From contig NZ_JAODBT010000001.1 of the NCBI RefSeq assembly GCF_027497995.1, forward strand, positions 1,514,488 through 1,578,487: a stretch of DNA of 64,000 nucleotides. Direction: 5' to 3'. Numbering within the stretch: position 1 is the stretch's first letter; every line of letters starts with the position of its first letter. The DNA comes from Stenotrophomonas sp. Iso1 (lineage in GTDB: Bacteria; Pseudomonadota; Gammaproteobacteria; Xanthomonadales; Xanthomonadaceae). The translations under genes were made by a program, and so were the position numbers. The notes under the pieces are model-generated. The model saw nothing but the letters and a program-made list of their open reading frames with translations. It made no database searches and was not told the origin of the DNA. Shown piece by piece: positions 53,237-61,532 of this stretch.

Positions 53237-54289
53237 TCAATGCGGTGCCCCGGCAGTCACAATCATCAGCACCAGCGCTACCAGCATCAATGCGCCGAAC
53301 AACAGTGGCTTCACGCGCAGCCCTGAAGTGGCTTCTTCACGTGTGGGTGGCATGCGCTGGATCAGGCCTTCGGGGAAATAGTGGTTGGCCATGCTCTGAT
53401 CGCATGCATCTTCACAAGCGCCGCATTCGATGCAACTGCTGGAATGCCCGTTGCGGATATCCAGACCTATCGGACAGACGCTGAGACAGGCGCCGCAGTC
53501 GGTGCAATCCCCCAGGTGTGCGGGATTGAACTTGGGCAAAGCGCCGGCGATGGCAGGGTGGGCCGCACGGAAGACGTAATCGCTTGCGGTTACCGGATCC
53601 AGCAGTCCGCGCGTGCGATGCAGCGCGCTGATGCTGCCGGGTTCGCGCGGACCACGGGGTTCGCCGCGTCGGGCGTTGTACTGAACCGTGGGCGTGCGCG
53701 CATCCGCAATGAGGTGTTGTACGCGGCTGTAAGGACAGAGGTGAGTGCAGACCTGTTCGTGCAGGTAGAGCACGTTGGCCCAGGTGATCAATGCGTAGAA
53801 AACGATCCAGAAGCATTCCCACGGTCCCAGCGACAGTTGCAGCAGATCCCGGAGGATTTCACCGATGGGGCTGAAGTAGCCGATGAAGCTGATGCCGGTC
53901 CATAGCGCGATGGCAACCCACATCGCGTGCCGCAGGATGGGGCCACATCGCTTGGCGGGCCCATCGAACGTGGTCAGTCGATCAAGCCCGCGAAAGACGC
54001 GGGTCAGCACGGTCTGCGGGCAGACGTGGCTGCACCACAGTCGCCCGAACACCACCGTGACCAGGCACAGTGCTGCGATTGCTGCCGCCACCAGCCACAG
54101 CAAGGGCAGGGCGTTCTCCGGTTGCAGGGTGAAGCCAAGCAGGTGGAACTGGCGGGCGGAAAGGTCCAGCAGCAACGCCGGCTGCCCGTTCACCCGCAGC
54201 CATGGCAGCAGATAGAACGCACACAGCAGCGCCACTGCTACGGCTGTCCGCAGCGCGGTGCGCGCCCGTTTACGCTCGGAGACACTCAT
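53237..54289 (-). CDS. Short CcoG/RdxA-like iron-sulphur membrane protein
   Basis: This 350-residue protein resembles CcoG (FixG/RdxA), which takes part in copper handling for cbb3 oxidase assembly. It has five or so membrane helices: an N-terminal pair, CLVTVVFGRLWC and following, and a last one at the C-terminus (PLLFGALMLVALVLMIVTAG). CSHVCP and CTHLCP cysteine pairs are in loops, and two 4Fe-4S motifs are CTDCGACLSVCP and CIECGACEDACD. Typical CcoG proteins exceed 450 residues and end in an Ig-like domain, absent here; a helix ends this one instead. No ccoNOQP genes are in the window. It overlaps the small membrane gene upstream (ATGA, 54286-54289). Confidence 0.85.
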   Translation of the reverse strand: MSVSERKRARTALRTAVAVALLCAFYLLPWLRVNGQPALLLDLSARQFHLLGFTLQPENALPLLWLVAAAIAALCLVTVVFGRLWCSHVCPQTVLTRVFRGLDRLTTFDGPAKRCGPILRHAMWVAIALWTGISFIGYFSPIGEILRDLLQLSLGPWECFWIVFYALITWANVLYLHEQVCTHLCPYSRVQHLIADARTPTVQYNARRGEPRGPREPGSISALHRTRGLLDPVTASDYVFRAAHPAIAGALPKFNPAHLGDCTDCGACLSVCPIGLDIRNGHSSSCIECGACEDACDQSMANHYFPEGLIQRMPPTREEATSGLRVKPLLFGALMLVALVLMIVTAGAPH

Positions 54290-54576
54290 TCGAAGTCACG
54301 TCCGGCGTTGTCGTCGTTGCGGGGGCGCAGCAGTAGGGCAGTAAAGGCGCTGGCAGAGGCCGTGGCCAGCCACAGCAGCAGAAAGCCGAGCGTGTAGCCG
54401 AACTCGCGGCTGATGGCATGCCCGGGCAGGCTGATGGCCGCCAGTTTCAGTGGATCGACCAGCGAAAAAAATAGCGCAGCGGCCACCGCAGCAGCGAAGA
54501 AACTGGGCCAAAGGACCGTGCCCAATTGCTGAAGGGTGGAGCGGGGCGGTGACGTGGCCGGGTCGAGTTCGTTCAT
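54286..54576 (-). CDS. Small two-helix membrane protein upstream of the ccoG-like gene
   Basis: A 96-residue protein with two hydrophobic segments, LWPSFFAAAVAAALFFSLVD and GYTLGFLLLWLATASASAFT. The N-terminus is rich in Pro/Ser and the C-terminus is acidic (DDNAGRDFE). I do not recognise the family. It is not CcoQ- or FixH-like in any motif I can see. Its stop overlaps the start of the CcoG-like gene, so the two are coupled and may work together. The start at MNELDPATS was chosen over an ATG six codons upstream because the latter adds only a basic leader. FNR-type sites lie 117 and 148 bases upstream. Confidence 0.7.
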   Translation of the reverse strand: MNELDPATSPPRSTLQQLGTVLWPSFFAAAVAAALFFSLVDPLKLAAISLPGHAISREFGYTLGFLLLWLATASASAFTALLLRPRNDDNAGRDFE

Positions 54577-54692
54577 GGGTCCGGGTTTGCGCAAGCGGGC
54601 CTGGCCGGGGGAAGCGCTGGCGCCGAAGCAACAGCAAGTCCGCAGGCGGAATGGTGAGGAGCTCAGCCTAGGGAGCGAAGTGCTGAATGGCC

Positions 54693-54706
54693 TTGATCTG
54701 AATCAA
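54693..54706. promoter_or_regulatory. FNR/Anr box, perfect palindrome
   Basis: TTGATCTGAATCAA matches the FNR/Anr consensus TTGAT-N4-ATCAA exactly. It lies 61 bases (centre) before hemN and 123 bases before the divergent small membrane gene. If it is at -41.5 relative to the hemN transcript start, transcription would begin near 54741. Confidence 0.85.
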
Positions 54707-54723
54707 GCTGACAGGACTTCCAA

Positions 54724-54737
54724 TTGATCTTGCTCAA
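54724..54737. promoter_or_regulatory. Second FNR/Anr-like box, one mismatch
   Basis: TTGATCTTGCTCAA matches the same consensus with a single change (ATCAA to CTCAA). Its centre is 31 bases from that of the perfect box, about three helical turns, so both would face the same side of the DNA. Confidence 0.65.
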
Positions 54738-54760
54738 GGCGGTGCAAGCCAGGCTGGCTG

Positions 54761-56182
54761 ATGCTACGTGCCATGGACACGAAACCTGCACTGCTGAATC
54801 CATTGGGTTGGACCTTTGACCCGGAGCTGTTGCGTCGGCACGACCGGCCGGGCCCGCGTTACACCTCCTATCCCACCGCGCCGCATTTCCATGACGGCTA
54901 TGGAGAGGCGCAGTTCAAGGCGGCCATCGCTCGCAGCAATGATGCGGGGCGGCCGGTTTCGTTGTATGTGCATGTGCCGTACTGCACCAGCCCGTGCTTC
55001 TACTGCGGCTGCAACCGGATCATCAGTCGTGATCGCAGCAAGGGCGAACATTACGTCGACCAGGTGCTGTTGGAGGCCGATCGCGCGGCGCCCTTGTTGA
55101 GTGACGATCGTGAGGTGATCCAGCTGCATTTCGGTGGTGGTACGCCGAACTTCTTGGAGCCGGCGCAGCTGCGGCGGCTGGTGGAAGGCTTAGGGAAGCG
55201 CTTCAATTTCAGCGAAAGCACCGCGCGCGATTTCTCCATCGAGCTGGATCCGCGCTCGGTCAGCGTGGACGACATCGCGGTGCTGGCCGAACTGGGCTTC
55301 AATCGCGCCAGCCTCGGCGTGCAGGATTTCGACCCGATGGTGCAGCGTGCAATCAATCGCATTCAGGGCGTTGAGGACACGATGGCCATCATCCAGGCCT
55401 GTCGCGACAACGGCATGCGCTCGGTCAACGTTGACTTGATCTATGGCCTGCCGCTGCAGACGTTGGAAGGCTTTGGCCGCACGCTGGACACCGTGATGGC
55501 CGCACGGCCGGATCGGCTGGCTATCTACGGCTACGCGCACCTGCCGCACATGTTCAAGGCGCAGCGGCAGATTCCGGATGCCGACCTGCCCAGCCCTGAG
55601 CAGAAGCTGGCGCTGTTGGGCCTGGCGGTGGAGCGCTTGTCGGCGGCGGGTTATCAGTACATCGGCATGGATCACTTCGCTCTGCCGGAAGAGGATCTGT
55701 CGCGTGCACAACGCGCCGGCAGTCTGCACCGCAACTTCATGGGCTACACCACCCATGCTGATACCGACCTGCTGGGCCTGGGCGTCAGCGCCATCAGCCG
55801 CATCGACAACAGCTATAGTCAGAATCCGCGCGACCTCAAGGATTGGGAGGCCCGTCTGGACGCCGGTGGCCTGCCCGTATGGCGTGGCCTGGAGCTGGAT
55901 CAGGACGACGTGCTGCGTGCGGAGTTGATCCAGGAGCTGATGTGTCACGGCAGGGTGGATGGCTACGCACTTGGCAAACGCCATGGCATCGATTTCGACA
56001 GTTATTTCGCCGAAGAGCTGGATGCATTCCAGCAACTGCAACACGACGGTCTGGCCGTCTGCAGTGACGGGCATCTGGCCGCTACCCGGCAAGGTCGGCC
56101 GCTGTTGCGGCTGATCGCGATGTGTTTTGACCGCTACCTGAGGGCGCCGCAGCAGCCTGCTCGCTACTCCCGGGCCATCTAA
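54761..56182 (+). CDS. hemN: Oxygen-independent coproporphyrinogen III oxidase
   Basis: HemN is the radical SAM enzyme that makes protoporphyrinogen IX without oxygen. The 473-residue protein has the cluster motif CTSPCFYCGC, with C75, C79 and C82 as CxxxCxxC ligands and C84 after them. The conserved N-terminal RYTSYPTAPHF, the SAM-binding FGGGTPNFL and NRASLGVQDFDP, and the C-terminal HemN domain (NFMGYTTHADTDLLGLGVSA) are all present. The start is the ATG at 54761 or 54773, with neither having a strong Shine-Dalgarno. The upstream FNR boxes explain how it would be induced at low oxygen. Confidence 0.96.
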   Translation: MLRAMDTKPALLNPLGWTFDPELLRRHDRPGPRYTSYPTAPHFHDGYGEAQFKAAIARSNDAGRPVSLYVHVPYCTSPCFYCGCNRIISRDRSKGEHYVDQVLLEADRAAPLLSDDREVIQLHFGGGTPNFLEPAQLRRLVEGLGKRFNFSESTARDFSIELDPRSVSVDDIAVLAELGFNRASLGVQDFDPMVQRAINRIQGVEDTMAIIQACRDNGMRSVNVDLIYGLPLQTLEGFGRTLDTVMAARPDRLAIYGYAHLPHMFKAQRQIPDADLPSPEQKLALLGLAVERLSAAGYQYIGMDHFALPEEDLSRAQRAGSLHRNFMGYTTHADTDLLGLGVSAISRIDNSYSQNPRDLKDWEARLDAGGLPVWRGLELDQDDVLRAELIQELMCHGRVDGYALGKRHGIDFDSYFAEELDAFQQLQHDGLAVCSDGHLAATRQGRPLLRLIAMCFDRYLRAPQQPARYSRAI

Positions 56183-56252
56183 AGCCGCTTCCCTGCACAG
56201 AATCGCAGTTCGCGATTCACAATCGCGGCCCGATCAGGCACGCTATTGCGAC

Positions 56253-56336
56253 GCCCGGGTGGCGAAACTGGTAGACGCAAGGGACTTAAAATCCCTCAGC
56301 TGCAAGGCTATGCGGGTTCGATCCCCGCCCCGGGCA
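56253..56336 (+). tRNA. tRNA-Leu (TAA)
   Basis: The gene has acceptor GCCCGGG/CCCGGGC, anticodon stem AGGGA/TCCCT with loop CTTAAAA (anticodon TAA), a long type II variable arm (CAGCTGCAAGGCTATG) and T-arm GCGGGTTCGATCCCCGC. The acceptor is followed by ACAA, so CCA is not encoded and must be added by the CCA-adding enzyme, unlike the other tRNA genes in this window. Confidence 0.95.
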
Positions 56337-56360
56337 CAACTTCGCACAGTCGGGAATGGC

Positions 56361-57650
56361 ATGAGTGCTCAGATCACCGCTGCGGCCGCGCCGCGGATCG
56401 CCATCATTGGTCTGGGCTATGTCGGCCTGCCGTTGGCCGTCGAATTCGGCAAGACACTGGACACGCTGGGCTATGACATCAATGTCGCCCGTGTGGCCGA
56501 ACTGCAGAGTGGCCATGATCACACGCTGGAACTGGATGACGCCGAGCTGGTCAGCGGTGTCCACGCACGCTACACCGCCCATCCGGATGAACTTGCTTCG
56601 CGCAACGTCTTCATCGTCACCGTGCCCACGCCCATTGATGCGTATGAGCAACCGGATCTTGAGCCGCTGCGCCAGGCAAGCAACCTGATCGCTGGGGTGC
56701 TCAAGCGCGGTGATCTGGTGATCTACGAATCCACCGTGTATCCGGGCACCACCGAGGAAGTCTGTGTGCCGTTGCTGGAGCAGGGCTCGGGCTTGCGCTT
56801 CAACACCGATTTTTATTGTGGTTATAGCCCAGAGCGGATTAGTCCTGGTGATCGCCAGCGGCGTCTTCCTGACATCCGCAAGATCACTTCAGGTTCCACG
56901 CCGGAAGCGGCGGCCGTGGTGGATGGGCTGTACCAACGCATCATCACCGCGGGTACCTGGCCGGCATCGTCCATCCGTGTCGCTGAGGCCGCCAAGGTGG
57001 TGGAGAACATCCAGCGTGACGTGAATATCGCCCTGGTCAACGAACTTGCCCTGATTTTCGATCGGCTCGATATCGACACGCTCGATGTCCTTGAGGCGGC
57101 TGGGACCAAGTGGAATTTCCTGCCGTTTCGGCCGGGCATGGTGGGCGGGCATTGCATTGGCGTTGATCCGTACTACCTGCTGCACAAATCCGAAAGCGTG
57201 GGTTACCACCCGGATCTCATCCACACCGCGCGACAGGTCAACAACCGGGTGGTTGCGCATGTGGTGTCACGCGTGCGTCTGCTGCTGGAAGGCAGGCGCA
57301 AGCCGCTGCAGGGCGCGCGCGTGCTGGTGCTGGGCGTCACCTTCAAGGAGGACTGCCCGGATCTGCGCAATAGTCGCGCGCTGGACCTGGTACAGATGCT
57401 GTCCGCTGCCGGCGCGCAGGTGGATGCATTTGACCCGTGGGCTCCCCCGGAGGGGGCGCGTGACATGGGTGGTGTAGAACGTGTGAAAGCCCCGGCCCAA
57501 GGCGCTTACGACGCCGTGGTGCTGGCGGTGGCGCACCACCAATTCCGTGATTTCGATGTCGCCACCATTCGTGCGCTGGGTGTGCCGGACGTGGTGGTCT
57601 ACGACGTTAAATCGGTCTGGCCCCGGCAGGCAGTGGACGACCGGTTGTAG
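56361..57650 (+). CDS. UDP-sugar dehydrogenase (TviB/WbpA type)
   Basis: A 429-residue nucleotide-sugar dehydrogenase. It contains an N-terminal NAD-binding IGLGYVGLPLAVEFG, the YESTVYPGTTEEVC segment, a central EAAKVVENIQRDVNIALVNE, and the catalytic cysteine C265 in GGHCIGVDPYYLLHK. The C-terminal domain has VTFKEDCPDLRNSRALDLV. This set matches UDP-N-acetyl-glucosamine/galactosamine 6-dehydrogenases more closely than UDP-glucose dehydrogenase, though specificity is not certain. The product would be a uronic acid for surface polysaccharide. GGGAA precedes the ATG at 56361. The gene lies between tRNA-Leu and a glutamate-synthase-like gene rather than in a polysaccharide cluster. Confidence 0.9.
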   Translation: MSAQITAAAAPRIAIIGLGYVGLPLAVEFGKTLDTLGYDINVARVAELQSGHDHTLELDDAELVSGVHARYTAHPDELASRNVFIVTVPTPIDAYEQPDLEPLRQASNLIAGVLKRGDLVIYESTVYPGTTEEVCVPLLEQGSGLRFNTDFYCGYSPERISPGDRQRRLPDIRKITSGSTPEAAAVVDGLYQRIITAGTWPASSIRVAEAAKVVENIQRDVNIALVNELALIFDRLDIDTLDVLEAAGTKWNFLPFRPGMVGGHCIGVDPYYLLHKSESVGYHPDLIHTARQVNNRVVAHVVSRVRLLLEGRRKPLQGARVLVLGVTFKEDCPDLRNSRALDLVQMLSAAGAQVDAFDPWAPPEGARDMGGVERVKAPAQGAYDAVVLAVAHHQFRDFDVATIRALGVPDVVVYDVKSVWPRQAVDDRL

Positions 57651-57680
57651 AATCCGCCATCCCTGAAGTCGAGGAAGGCA

Positions 57681-59303
57681 ATGCATCGCTACCTGGTTTA
57701 TGTGCTGGCACTGGTTCTGCTGCCGGTAACGCTCGCTCTGGCGACCCATTGGCCCGCCTGGTACTGGGGTGTTGCCCTGTTCGGCATCATGTCGGTGCTC
57801 GGTACCTGGGATGTGCTGCAGCGGCGCAGCGTGCTGCGTCGCAATTACCCGGTGCTAGCGCACTTCCGATACGGCTTTGAATCCATTGGCCCGGAAATCC
57901 GACAGTACTTCGTGCAGAGCGATCTGGAGGACGTGCCGTTCTCGCGCCAGCAGCGGCAGCTGATCTACCAGCGCTCACGCAATGAAATGGACGTGGTGCC
58001 GTTTGGCACGCTGCGCAGCACTTACGCGGTGGACTACGAGTGGCTCAACCATTCGATGGCGCCGACCAGCATTCCGCACCATGACTTCCGCGTGGTGATC
58101 GGTAGCGAATGCGCCAAGCCGTATTCGGCCAGTGTGTTCAACATCTCGGCGATGAGCTTTGGTTCGTTGTCGGCCAATGCCATCCGTGCTTTGAACAAGG
58201 GCGCAAAGCTCGGCAGCTTCTATCACGACACCGGCGAAGGTTCGATATCGCCGTATCACCGCGAAAATGGCGGGGATCTGGTGTGGGAAATTGGCTCGGG
58301 CTACTTCGGTTGCCGTGACGAGAATGGCCGCTTCAGTGAGGAGCGCTTTGCCGAAAATGCCAGCAGTGATCAGGTCAAGATGATCGAGATCAAGCTGTCG
58401 CAGGGTGCCAAGCCCGGCCATGGTGGCGTGCTTCCGGCCGCCAAGGTCAGTGCGGAAATCTCCATCACCCGCGGTGTGCCGCTGGGCGTGGACTGCGTGT
58501 CGCCCTCCAAGCATTCGGCGTTTTCCACGCCGGTAGAGCTGCTGCAGTTCGTCGCACGCCTGCGTGAGTTGTCTGGTGGCAAGCCGGTTGGCTTCAAGTT
58601 GGCGCTCGGCCATCCGTGGGAATGGTTTGGCATTGCCAAGGCAATGCTGGAAACCGGGCTGTTGCCGGACTACATCGTGGTCGATGGCGCCGAAGGCGGC
58701 ACCGGTGCATCACCGGCCGAATTCATCGACCACGTTGGCGTGCCGATGAACGAAGCGCTGATTTTGGTGCACAACACCTTGGTCGGTCTGGACCTGCGTG
58801 ACCGCATCCGTCTGGGTGCGGCCGGCAAGGTGACCAGCGCGTTCGATATCGCCCGCACCATCGCGCTCGGTGCGGACTGGTGCAACGCCGGGCGTGGTTT
58901 CATGTTCGCGCTGGGCTGCATCCAGTCGCTGAGTTGCCACAACGACAAGTGCCCGACCGGTATCGCCACCCAGGATCCAAGCCGTTGGCGCCACCTGGAG
59001 CCGATGGATAAGGCGCAGCGGGTGTTCAATTACCACGAGAATACGCTGCGCGCGCTGCGCGATTTGTTGGGCGCCGCCGGCTTGAATGACCCTTCCGAAC
59101 TGGGGCCGGAGCACATTCTGCGGCGGGTCTCGCCGGTGGAAATCCGTTCGCTGGCTGCCCTGTATCGGTATCTTGCGCCGGGCGAACTGCTCAATAAGGT
59201 GCCGGAGCATGTGGTGTTCCGCGAGTACTGGGCCGATGCGCGCAGTGACTCGTTCATCCCGCCCGCACGGATTACCGCACTGCGTTCAAGCAAGTTGCGC
59301 TGA
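57681..59303 (+). CDS. FMN-binding glutamate synthase family protein
   Basis: The 540-residue protein has two N-terminal membrane helices (YVLALVLLPVTLALATHW and YWGVALFGIMSVLGTWDV), followed by the glutamate synthase catalytic barrel without a glutaminase domain. Key segments are MSFGSLSANAIRALNKGAKL, SPSKHSAFSTPVELLQFVAR, GAEGGTGASPAEFIDHVGVP and the Cys region CIQSLSCHNDKCPTG, which binds an iron-sulphur cluster in true glutamate synthases. The presence of helices means this one is membrane-attached. Its substrate is unknown; such proteins are common stand-alone flavoenzymes. GAGGAAGG precedes the ATG, and it begins 30 bases after the dehydrogenase. Confidence 0.9.
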   Translation: MHRYLVYVLALVLLPVTLALATHWPAWYWGVALFGIMSVLGTWDVLQRRSVLRRNYPVLAHFRYGFESIGPEIRQYFVQSDLEDVPFSRQQRQLIYQRSRNEMDVVPFGTLRSTYAVDYEWLNHSMAPTSIPHHDFRVVIGSECAKPYSASVFNISAMSFGSLSANAIRALNKGAKLGSFYHDTGEGSISPYHRENGGDLVWEIGSGYFGCRDENGRFSEERFAENASSDQVKMIEIKLSQGAKPGHGGVLPAAKVSAEISITRGVPLGVDCVSPSKHSAFSTPVELLQFVARLRELSGGKPVGFKLALGHPWEWFGIAKAMLETGLLPDYIVVDGAEGGTGASPAEFIDHVGVPMNEALILVHNTLVGLDLRDRIRLGAAGKVTSAFDIARTIALGADWCNAGRGFMFALGCIQSLSCHNDKCPTGIATQDPSRWRHLEPMDKAQRVFNYHENTLRALRDLLGAAGLNDPSELGPEHILRRVSPVEIRSLAALYRYLAPGELLNKVPEHVVFREYWADARSDSFIPPARITALRSSKLR

Positions 59304-59357
59304 AGTCTCGCGTCACGGAGAGCGGAGCCATGCTCCGCCAAGGTTTTACCGGCAAAG

Positions 59358-59389
59358 CGCCGGCCGGGCATGACTCGGCCGGCGTTTGA
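59358..59389 (+). terminator. Terminator after the glutamate-synthase-like gene
   Basis: CGCCGGCCG and CGGCCGGCG form a perfect 9-base stem with a 9-base loop, followed by TTTGATTG. The gene on the other side is convergent, so the hairpin can serve both. Confidence 0.65.
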
Positions 59390-59401
59390 TTGTGGCGGGG
59401 C

Positions 59402-60652
59402 TTAGTTGCCCAGCCAGCGAATCACGCCCTTTGCTGCACACAGCCCGCTGGCGTAGCACGCGGTAAGTAGATAGCCGCCGGTCGGCGCTTCCCAATCCAG
59501 CATCTCGCCTGCGCAGAACACGCCCGGAAGGGCGGTCAGCATCAGTTCGTCGTTCATCGCTTCCAGTCGCACGCCACCGGCGGTGCTGATGGTTTCAGCC
59601 ATCGGACGCGGGCGTAGCACTTGCAGCGGCAGGCGTTTGAGCGTGCGCACAACGGCAACGATATCGTTGCCTGCATCTTTGCCCAGCACTTCAAACAACA
59701 AGCCAGCCTTTACCGCATCCAGCCCTGCAGCACGGCGCAGGTGTTCGCCGAAACTGCGGCCCTTGCGCGGGCGGCTGAGGTCGGTGAGCAGGCGCGCGTC
59801 ATCGCGGCCAGGCACAAGATCCAGTTCAAGACGTGCTTGTCCATCGCGATTGAGTGTTTCGCGCAGGTCGGCCGAAAGCGCATAAATCAGGCTGCCTTCG
59901 ATGCCGTACTCGCTCACCACGCATTCGCCCTGCAACTGGTGCGGCTGTCCCTGCAGATCGTGCCAATGGGCGACAACCGGTTTCAGCGGTGCGCCGGCAT
60001 GGCGTTGGCTGAAATGCGGTGTCCAGTCGATATCGAAGCCACAGTTGGCCGATTGCAGTGGCGCGGTATCCACTTCGTGCTGTTGCAGGATCGGCATCCA
60101 GCTGCCGTCAGAGCCCAGCTGCGGCCAGCTGCCACCGCCCAACGAAAGTACGGTGGCGTCGGAGTGCACGGTGACCTCGCCATTCTCGGTGGCCATGCGC
60201 AGGCTGCCGTCCGCATTCCAGCCCAACCAGCGGTGTTGGACGTTGAAGCGTACGCCGCGCTCTTTCAGTCGGCGCACCCAGCCGCGCAACAATGGCGCGG
60301 CCTTGCGATCCACCGGGAAAACGCGCCCGGAACTGCCGACATAGGTTTCCACGCCAAAGCCCGCCGCCCAATCCCGCAGCGCTTGCGCATCAAAGCCATT
60401 GAGCCAACGGCTGATTTCAGTCTGTCGTTCGCGGTAGCGCGAGTCGAACAGCGGCCGTGGATCGGAATGGGTGAGGTTGAGCCCACCTTTGCCGGCGATC
60501 AGGAACTTGCGCCCGGGCGAACCCTTGGCTTCATACAGATCCACCTGCAATCCGGCCGCGCACAGGTGTTCGGCAGCGAACAGCCCTGCAGGGCCGCCGC
60601 CGATCACGGCAACGCGCTTGCCGGCGAGGCCGGTATCAGCGGGGCTGGACAT
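59402..60652 (-). CDS. HI0933-type NAD(P)/FAD-dependent oxidoreductase
   Basis: A 416-residue flavoprotein of the HI0933/YhiN family (TIGR03862-like). The FAD-binding Rossmann motif is [17 protein letters not shown]. The conserved [20 protein letters not shown] follows, and the C-terminal part contains [40 protein letters not shown] and TACYASG. The reaction is not known. I start at the ATG at 60652 (MSSPADTG), which overlaps the end of the FKBP gene by 17 bases; a TTG at 60664 is also in frame. The overlap indicates cotranscription with the FKBP gene upstream. Confidence 0.9.
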   Translation of the reverse strand: MSSPADTGLAGKRVAVIGGGPAGLFAAEHLCAAGLQVDLYEAKGSPGRKFLIAGKGGLNLTHSDPRPLFDSRYRERQTEISRWLNGFDAQALRDWAAGFGVETYVGSSGRVFPVDRKAAPLLRGWVRRLKERGVRFNVQHRWLGWNADGSLRMATENGEVTVHSDATVLSLGGGSWPQLGSDGSWMPILQQHEVDTAPLQSANCGFDIDWTPHFSQRHAGAPLKPVVAHWHDLQGQPHQLQGECVVSEYGIEGSLIYALSADLRETLNRDGQARLELDLVPGRDDARLLTDLSRPRKGRSFGEHLRRAAGLDAVKAGLLFEVLGKDAGNDIVAVVRTLKRLPLQVLRPRPMAETISTAGGVRLEAMNDELMLTALPGVFCAGEMLDWEAPTGGYLLTACYASGLCAAKGVIRWLGN

Positions 60653-61067
60653 CAAGCAGTTCAACGTCGAATACCAACGAAGAGCCGGCCGGAATTGGGC
60701 CGGTGCTGCGATTGCCGTAGCCGTATTCGGCCGGAATCATCAGCGTGCGCTTGCCGCCAATCTTCATGCCCGTAAAGCCTTCATCCCAGCCACGGATGAC
60801 CTGCTTTTCGCCCAGGTTGAAGGTGAACGGCTCGCCGCGATCCACCGAGCTGTCGAACTTCTTGCCGTGCTTGTCGGCGGTGCGTTCGTCATACAGCCAG
60901 CCGGTGTAGTGCACGGTGATCTTGCTGCCAGCGACGGCCTCGGCGCCGGTGCCCAGCTGGGTGTCGATACGCTCGAACGTGGCGATGCTGCCACCCGGCG
61001 GCGGGCCCGGCGGGGTGCAGCCAACGACGAGTAGGGACAGCAGAAGCGGGATGAACAGACGGCGCAT
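60636..61067 (-). CDS. FKBP-type peptidyl-prolyl isomerase lipoprotein
   Basis: The 143-residue protein has a lipoprotein signal ([16 protein letters not shown]), a Pro/Gly spacer (TPPGPPPGG) and one FKBP domain with [51 protein letters not shown] and MIPAEYGYG. All active-site aromatic positions seem present, so it should accelerate proline isomerisation during folding of envelope proteins. GGAG lies 7 bases before the ATG. Its 3' end overlaps the flavoprotein gene. Confidence 0.95.
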   Translation of the reverse strand: MRRLFIPLLLSLLVVGCTPPGPPPGGSIATFERIDTQLGTGAEAVAGSKITVHYTGWLYDERTADKHGKKFDSSVDRGEPFTFNLGEKQVIRGWDEGFTGMKIGGKRTLMIPAEYGYGNRSTGPIPAGSSLVFDVELLDVQPR

Positions 61068-61128
61068 GAACGGCTCCGACGAAAAGGGCGTGCAAGGGTA
61101 GCGCATCGCTGGCGGGTATCATTGCGCG

Positions 61129-61494
61129 ATGGCCAAGCTGCTCCTCAATCTGCGCAATGTCGGTGACGACGAAAGTCACGAAGTCGGCGAACTGCTCGAC
61201 CTCAATCGCATCCCCTGGTATCGCACCGAGCCCAGTCCGTGGGGCATTTCCAACGGCGGCATCTGGTTGCGCGATAACGAAGACCATCCGCGCGCCAAGG
61301 TATTGATGGCGACCTACCAGGCCGAGCGCACGCAACGTATGCGTGCCGAGCGTGAGGCCAGTTTGCGGGATGGCAGCGCGCAGACGTTCAGCAGTTTGTT
61401 CAGGCAACGCCCGCTTTACGTGATTGCGGTGCTGCTGGGCATGCTGGCCGCTGCGGCGCTGGTGCTGTTGCCGTTCGTGCTGCTACGCGGCTGA
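61129..61494 (+). CDS. DUF6164 family membrane protein
   Basis: A 121-residue protein with a conserved N-terminal soluble part (LLLNLRNVGDDESHEVGELL, PWYRTEPSPWGISNGGIWLR), an Arg/Glu-rich helix and one C-terminal membrane helix (YVIAVLLGMLAAAALVLLPF). This appears to be the DUF6164 family common in xanthomonads and pseudomonads; its role is unknown. It is divergent from the FKBP gene with 61 bases between the starts. Confidence 0.75.
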   Translation: MAKLLLNLRNVGDDESHEVGELLDLNRIPWYRTEPSPWGISNGGIWLRDNEDHPRAKVLMATYQAERTQRMRAEREASLRDGSAQTFSSLFRQRPLYVIAVLLGMLAAAALVLLPFVLLRG

Positions 61495-61532
61495 AGCGGC
61501 CAATAGTACGGCTGGCCGTTACAATACGGCCC

